Source: Ornithodoros turicata
Lineage: Eukaryota; Arthropoda; Arachnida; Ixodida; Argasidae
Direction: 5' to 3'
NCBI RefSeq assembly: GCF_037126465.1
Contig: NC_088201.1
Location: 24,660,550-24,724,549, forward strand
Length of the DNA: 64,000 nucleotides
Both the position numbers and the translations under genes were made by a program. The notes under the pieces are model-generated. The model saw nothing but the letters and a program-made list of their open reading frames with translations. It had not been told where the DNA came from and did no database searches. This document shows positions 58,035 to 64,000 of this stretch, piece after piece; the stretch's first letter is position 1, and each line of letters opens with the position of its first letter.

Positions 58035-61000
58035 TACCTCTCTGTCGCTTTTTGTTCAAACAACGCCAAGCTTCTTTGTCATTTTTGGACATATGCACAA
58101 AGTGGAACTTGCCTGACGGATGCTGCAGTTCAATCGAAGTAATACACTCGCAGAGAACAAGTAAAAAATGGTGCTTGCGTTTTTTTAAAGCAGTGTGTCG
58201 ATATATCTCCGTCATTCTCCCTGAAATTTGGAAAATACTTTACAGGCACATCTGCAGGTTACTCCAGAGGACTCTCTGCGCATCATTTATCCAGGGTTTA
58301 AATTCGCATATTTCATGTCCTTCTCATCGCATCATTAATGTACTCAGGCAAACTGCATATTTCTTTCTTTCAGTACGTCACTGCAATAAAGCCAGGAATA
58401 AAATAATCGCGCGTTGTCCCATAAAAATCGTTAGCCAAGGTTGCTATTAATATCCCTTCCCTCTTTGCATCCGTTGGACATGTTCAGCGGCGTATATATT
58501 GAAAGAGAACTTTTAAAACGCTCATTATGCTTTATATTGCTGAGTAAGTCAATCCCTTATGGTCTGATATCCTTAAATGGATAATCGATATGCGCTCAAC
58601 GCGGGCTATTGGTCCTGTCACGTGATCATTTCATTTGCCCCGGTTGCTCATTGGTGGAATCGGGGTGCGGCAGATGGAGAAAAAAAAAAGGGGAGATCAT
58701 ATAGCTAGGAATTAGTGATTATGGTAATGATTCACCTGCCTGGTCCAATTTAGGCTGTCCACCGCCGTGGCAGGTGGGACTCTTGGAGATGGTGGATTAA
58801 TATTTCTCATTTCTACAAGCCGGCGTTTATCACTTAAGCTTTGCCGTACAAAGGCTAGCAAGGCAAAGGTGTAATGAACCGCACCGTGGGCATATTCACC
58901 TTCCACCGCGTGCCACGAAGAACATCTTAATGACATTTATAAGAGGGTACCTTACGATAGACGTGAACGTTTATGGTTTCCAACCAGTTTGTAAAGTAGG
59001 ATTTATACGTCATGTGTGACTACCTTTCTAGGAGAAAGTTTCTACAATATTGCAAATATAGCGTGTTACGTGCAAATGTACTCGTCCTCCTCGCCGAATA
59101 TGAAGTAATAATTGAACTTAGACACTACAAGGGATAACCTGATATGTATAAGGTGTAGCAATGTTTTTCCTAAATTCCGGTTATGCAGATGCCATTTTAA
59201 TTTAGTATAGGAGTGTTTAACACTGAAAAGTTACACGGTGTACGAAACCGGTTAAACCCAAGCCGGGCAAAAATGTCATGAAACGATGTAAACGTTTCCT
59301 TTTCTCAAAAGTTTTCATGTGTAATATTTTTTCAGCGGACCTGATACTTAATAGCTTCTCTGTGTTACATTGTTATGCTGGGTATACGATTGTAACTGCA
59401 TGTTACAAAGTTCAAACCGCAAACTGGAATTAGAACGACCTGTGTGGTACTCGTGCATATTTTGGCATAGCATCTCACAGTTATTCTTCTATTGCGTTAC
59501 ACACGGACAAAAGTATAGCCGGAGAGTCATTCAGATTTTATTGCAGTTCGCGCCTTAACGCTCCACAAACTATTAAAGGCAATCCACGAAAGATTTCTTT
59601 CGCTGCGGTATGATTTGCGCAACCCAACACTAATTCGCGTTTTATTGACGGCTTCCATTCACATTCCTTCTTGGCCGGCTTAAAGAAAGATAGATATGGT
59701 GACGTTGGACTTCTTGGTTATTATGACACTCCGTATTGCGCCAACTAAAAATTCACTCGGGGCTACTAATATTCGGAGACCCGTCGTCTCAATGAGTTGC
59801 TATGCAGGAAGCTAGACATGCAGCGGCCTCCTGCAGATCAGTATGGTCCTCGATCTGTGCCTGTCGCATATTCGCTTCCAATATTTACACGAACGACTCA
59901 ATTAGGAAAGCGAGGAAGTCGCCAATTCATTGCTCCCTCTCCTGATTGCGTCGATGTAAAATTCTGTTTTCAATAGATTGCTTCGCTCGGGCGCTTCATA
60001 CTATATAGGCTTTCAGCTGAATGGCTGAAGGGAGCAGAGTATAGGGCAGGTGCTCGCCAGCATTAATTAGCGGGCCTCTCTTCCCTTCGGCTCTCGTATC
60101 CCATCACAACTTCAGTTAATAAATAGTGTATGCGCGTCCCCTGTATGCTTTGCGACGCCCGATTAGCTCGGCTGTACTAACGCTCGCCATTAAAGGGTTA
60201 AGGCGACCGTGTCACGCTCGGCTAGTATTTTTACAGTTAGTCCGTTTTATTTACCAAATGGAATTTTAGAATGTACGAGAACATCAATACCAATTGTAAT
60301 TGAATATCAATTGCAAATGATAGCAAAATTATTTGTGAAAAGTTAAATTAAAAATTAAACTATTAAACGTTTACGATTCGACGCAATAGGTTCAGCAATC
60401 TGGCAAATTGCTCGAAGCAAAGAGTGTTCTTAAATTTTTCTGAAATGAACATGAAGACATTTTTGGTTTCTTGCAAGTGTATAATGTCAATGAGAAGAAT
60501 TATAAAATGATGATTGCTAAATTTATTTAAAAACTATTAAAGATCAAACTGAAATTATTGATCGATCAACAAAAGGTAATCGAGCTTCTGTGATTGAACC
60601 TAGTAGTACAGAACAGAGACTAAACAACCTAACAGAGGTCGTGTCGCTCTCAAATGATTTGCTACCATGCAAAAGAGTATGAATAAAATAGAACAAGGTA
60701 GATAGATGAGGATATTTTTAAGGTGAAACGAAGAGTTCATAAGTGATGCCACCAACGGAATAGCCGAAACGTCGTCATCAGTACATCTAATTAGATTGCA
60801 GTAAGCTTTCTTTTAGCAAGTAATCTCACAGGCTTAGTACTGCAGGCTTTAATATAATTTCCCGCAGTCGAGCTGCACGACTACCTGCGTTTCTTCCAGA
60901 ATAATGTGTTTCACGGAAAAAATTTAAACTCTGAAAATCCTGGCTTTGCACTTGGCAGATAATTATGGAACTGTCCGGGGCTAAACTCTCTAATACAGTA

Positions 61001-61389
61001 CAATGAATTTGATGTGGATCGTTTAAAATTGAGCGTTTCACATGTTTTTGTCTTAGATATAGAGGTATTGTCTGGCTGTAGAGGTATTACCACAACGGTT
61101 AGAGCCTCGTGCCAAAGCTTGAAACAGAAGTCTCCCCATAATGACAACTCTGCCCCGTTTTAGCGAAATTGTACTGTCGTATATATTTGCAAAGTGTTCA
61201 GGTGATTTAAGCTGAGGAACGCGAAATAATTAAAACGCGAATGAAACACAGCCTTCCGTATCTCCGTGACGTCAGCAAGACTGACAGTGACGGTGTGAGC
61301 GTGCAGAAACAGCAGGTGACCTAAGGCTTACAGTACAGGCTCTAGATAATAGAGCACAAGTGCAGGTAATATGGCGGATAAATTCCATA
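58035..61389. other. Intronic DNA without a recognised gene
   Basis: The frame at 57902-58450 (182 codons) overlaps the satellite edge and has no known motif. AT-rich sequence fills 60240-60720. A possible regulatory block is listed separately at 59880. Confidence 0.4.
59880..60250. promoter_or_regulatory. Candidate conserved non-coding block in intron 2
   Basis: This is a non-repetitive, balanced-GC island in AT-rich intron, with homeodomain-type cores (CAATTAGG near 59901, TTAATTAG near 60063, CGATTAGC near 60161) and a bHLH-type CAGCTG near 60014. Neighbouring sequence is much more AT-rich. Function is inferred. Confidence 0.25.
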
Positions 61390-61497
61390 GTTGAAGCCTG
61401 AGCCTGGGTACTATAGGAAGAACGACAGACACACACATTGAGCTCCCCGTGTGTGTGCCTGTCGTTCTTCCTAGTGCCCAAGCTCCGGCTTCTTCAA
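61390..61497. mobile_element. Hairpin element, about 108 bp
   Basis: GTTGAAGCCTGAGCCTGGG, TACTATAGGAAGAACGACAG and ACACACAC on the left pair with GTGTGTGTGCCTGTCG, TTCTTCCTAGTGCCC and AAGCTCCGGCTTCTTCAAC on the right. The design parallels the hairpin at 29611 (CTATAGG, GACAGACACACACA). Confidence 0.8.
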
Positions 61498-61589
61498 CAA
61501 TGGAGCTTACAGGCTCCCTACGAAGAAATCCCCTTCTCGAGCTTTCTTGATGCCTCGGGCCTCTCGACCAGCCTCTAAGGCCCCCTTTC

Positions 61590-61640
61590 GTGTGTGTGTG
61601 CGTGCGTGTGTGTGTGTGCGTGCGTGTGTGTGTGTGTGGC
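61590..61640. repeat. GT/CG microsatellite
   Basis: A run of GTGTGTGTGCGTGCGTGTGTG sequence about 50 bases long. Confidence 0.9.
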
Positions 61641-61996
61641 TTTTGTTTTCTTCCTTTTTTGAAAAAGGAGTAGCAAGTCGGCCTACGCCTGACTAACCTT
61701 TCTTCCCTTTCTTTTTTCAATAAACATATCGCCCCCCCCCCCTTTTTCGGAGATGCGATAAACACCAGAAACGTAAAATGCAGCTAAAGATCACGATGGA
61801 AAGCAACTCTTCTAAGGCTGAAACACACAGCCGGACGAACACAACATAAGCCTCAAGGTATACCTAAGAACAGAGTTAAATATATTTTCATAACCGCCTC
61901 ACGAAACTAGCTTGTGGGCTGCACACTCGACTGTTTGTCGCTGCAAAGGCGAGGCGGCTTCCACTTTAGCTTCAGGAAACTATAGAGGGCGACACT

Positions 61997-62674
61997 GTGA
62001 AAGCTGACAACGGTTCACGCAAATCCCAAACGCAAACGGCAGCGAAGAAAATTGTTTCACAAATGCTTCTTCCTCCAGAGCCCAAATCGAATCATACCGT
62101 CCACGCACCTGACTCGCATTCTCCGACCTTCAAGCTTAAGAGCCATACACCACCAGGCAACTGCGAAATCACAGAACCTCTGAAACTACCACCGTCTCGA
62201 AAGTTATCATATCTGCGCGTGGTTTCCCCCATTCGCATTTACATATATATTAGATATATAACTTGGAAGCGAGAAGGCCAGCCAGTTTCCGCTGAGACAA
62301 AAGCAATTGCGCGAACAGAGCGGCCTAGCGCACCGCAAATACAAAACAAACAGCCCGGTGGCGTAGTAGCGACAGATGACAGCAGGGCTTCGTCATCCCT
62401 TGCCAGCGTCCCGATAATGCACCCAGACACGATGATCGGGGAACGCATGTCAAGCGCTCCTGTAGGGGGCCCTTGGCTCGCTTCAATTAGTCGCCTCGAC
62501 AATCAATACATAGTGTCCATGCAGAACGGCTGCTTGCTAAGCTTTAACTTGCCTTCAAGCTGCCTTTTCGATGACGAAGTTCCTGTGATTGCCGCCCAAA
62601 TGACCGCTTCAAGCTTAATCACATTTCGTTGCAGCTGCGTTGTTTACGTATTGCACACATTGACTCCAGGTTGA
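61997..62674 (+). other. Longest unassigned open frame (225 codons)
   Basis: The frame opens at a GTG; the first ATG is near 62064, giving about 203 codons. The product would be rich in Ser, Pro and Lys, with no domain I recognise, and codons include a TATATATTAGATATATAAC stretch that does not look coding. It runs into the dispersed repeat at 62681. It may be a transposon ORF fragment or chance. Confidence 0.2.
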
Positions 62675-62680
62675 CTCTAA

Positions 62681-62815
62681 TGATGAACCTGTTGGTAAGT
62701 CGAACGTAATTTGAGTATTCGAGTCTGCGGGAGTTTTGTCACGCGATCTTTCTGGGCGGAGATGAAGTACGTCAACACACCGTGACGGCTTATAAGACGT
62801 AAAATCGTGCAATTG
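62681..62815. repeat. Dispersed repeat shared with 53857-53990
   Basis: ATGAACCTGTTGGTAAGTCGAACGTAATTTG, GAGTCTGCGGGAGTTTTGTC and GCGATCTTTCTGGGCGGAGATGAAGT align with the first copy in the same orientation. Confidence 0.6.
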
Positions 62816-64000
62816 AATATCCGATTTTTTATCACGTAGCTTGTACGTGATCATCTCATTTCGAGATATCTCTATTACAACTCGACCGGACATTTCTAGA
62901 GAGAAGCTATTGAGCAGAAAGAGCAAACGACCGATGCTCAAGATAGAACCGTGTTTGCGGTAGCATAAATAGACGTCAATAGAGCGCATCTTGCGCTGGT
63001 TCTGTTAAGATATTTGCTCCGCTATGAAGCTGCGGCTCTCATCACGTAGGTGGCCCTCATCATTCATTCACGTATTGGGCCTGGTTCACTAACTCCCCCA
63101 TGTCAAGAGGGCCTTCCGTTGCTGGCGCCTATTTTCACATTCGGGCGTGCGCTCATTTTATATTAGTATTGCATCCTTTGAAACTTCTTTTTCTTTTCAG
63201 AGCATACAACTCTACATATCGCGTAATTCCGTCACCTGCTTTTGCTTTTCTTCTCTCTCTTTTTTAGAGTGTGTTGTTGTGATGTTCTGTAGGGTAGCGT
63301 GGCCTCGTGAGACACCCCGTGCCTTTTGCCGTGACTCCCAAGACAAATCGTCTTGAATGAACACGTAAAAGAACTGTTTACCTTGAGGTGTATAATGGAG
63401 CTAATTAATGGTACGGAAGTGATACTGAGAACTATTTCGTGATGTAGTCGGCGAATAATTTTTTGGAAGGATGAGACGTGCAGTGAAAGTCAGTCGTGAA
63501 GCGCTTGATCTTCCGCCCTCAGAGTCTTCTTACGACACAGTCACAACGTGCTGCACGGGGTGTGCGGTAGCACAACTCTCTATAGCATGTCGCCGCCCCA
63601 GAATCACAAGTATAGCACTTTTCTATGTATTTATTTACACGCAGGCAGGGAGATTGAGGCAAGGAGATTAGACGGAATTACCTACTGTTCCAAGAGATAT
63701 TTGGGTCACAAGCATCATTGAGCTAGAAACATTTGGCAGCGATTGAATTCGATTTCCCTTTATGAACTGCAATCACACTGGCGCTCTTTAATTTCGCGTC
63801 GAACGAGAATTCTAAACGGGGCAACTAGGTAGCTTCTCTTCGAAATGTATTCGAAAGGATTCCTCATGTGACACGGTGTCACAGTTTGGTGTTTCGCGCT
63901 TATAGACACTTCGGAGCCAAGTTTTACGACGAAACGGGTAATAGCCCATTAGAAAATGTCACCGATGTATTGAAAAATGTGCGGCCTGGTGGTATCAGCG
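62816..64000. other. Intronic DNA without a recognised gene
   Basis: I see no gene, repeat family or RNA here up to the window end. Confidence 0.5.

Larger units (their letters stand above)
48022..64000 (+). other. Inferred intron 2 (partial, at least 16 kb)
   Basis: It opens with the GTACACATATG donor. No V-K-I-W-F-Q-N-R-R-encoding exon was seen on the + strand to the window end, so the intron should continue past 64000. Confidence 0.6.

Noticed and set aside
61328..61765. 145-codon minus-strand open frame
   Set aside because: It reads through a GT microsatellite and a hairpin element, so it is low-complexity sequence.

Overview
This is a eukaryotic, animal-type window. There are no bacterial operons. 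Coding density is very low, and the DNA is a patchwork of decayed transposons, foldback elements (MITEs), tRNA-derived SINEs, LINE and Ty3/Gypsy fragments and two dead mariner transposons. The repeat styles (a tRNA-headed SINE whose tail contains CGTCGCGAGACAAC, mariners with CGAGGGGTGTTCAA ends, palindromic GGCAGCACA elements) together with an NK-class homeobox suggest an arthropod. A chelicerate, probably a tick, is my best guess, made from memory of such repeats and not from a database search.

The one host gene I can support is on the + strand. It is an NK-family homeobox gene, most like the invertebrate NK7 (Drosophila NK7.1) type. A first coding exon at 906-1290 carries an EH1-like repressor motif and a PLNLS (CtBP-type) motif, and ends at a good donor in phase 1. 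A second exon at 47714-48021 starts in the matching phase and encodes a basic linker plus homeodomain residues 1-44. It ends at the classical 44/45 homeobox intron, with a donor directly after the CAG codon. The last homeodomain part (recognition helix) is not seen and should lie beyond the window. Almost the whole window is therefore introns of one transcription-factor gene: about 46.4 kb of intron 1 and at least 16 kb of intron 2.

Layout: 1-905 is 5' flank and likely promoter/5' UTR. 906-1290 is exon 1. 1.3-47.7 kb is intron 1, holding a CR1/L2-like LINE end (6.1-6.7 kb), SINEs (13.5, 18.3, 19.5, 28.3, 30.7, 36.4, 37.8, 40.1 kb), a row of three palindromic MITEs (21.5-21.95 kb), a foldback element with a mariner inside it (22.4-24.5 kb), two Gypsy pol remnants (34.3-35.3 kb + and 38.1-39.3 kb -), a second mariner (40.25-41.55 kb), and a LINE 3' end with RNase H and a tandem tail (43.4-44.5 kb). 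Exon 2 follows. Intron 2 holds a Tc1-like fragment (49.6-50.0 kb), a roughly 730-bp foldback (52.85-53.58 kb), a compound palindrome cluster with a nested GTTAC-rich element and a 51-bp satellite (54.4-58.0 kb), and scattered hairpins.

I found no RNA genes, CRISPR arrays or intact autonomous transposons. Several non-repetitive, balanced-GC stretches (about 0.6-0.9, 10.5-10.9, 46.4-46.9 and 59.9-60.25 kb) read like conserved regulatory DNA, as expected for a developmental regulator; that is inference.
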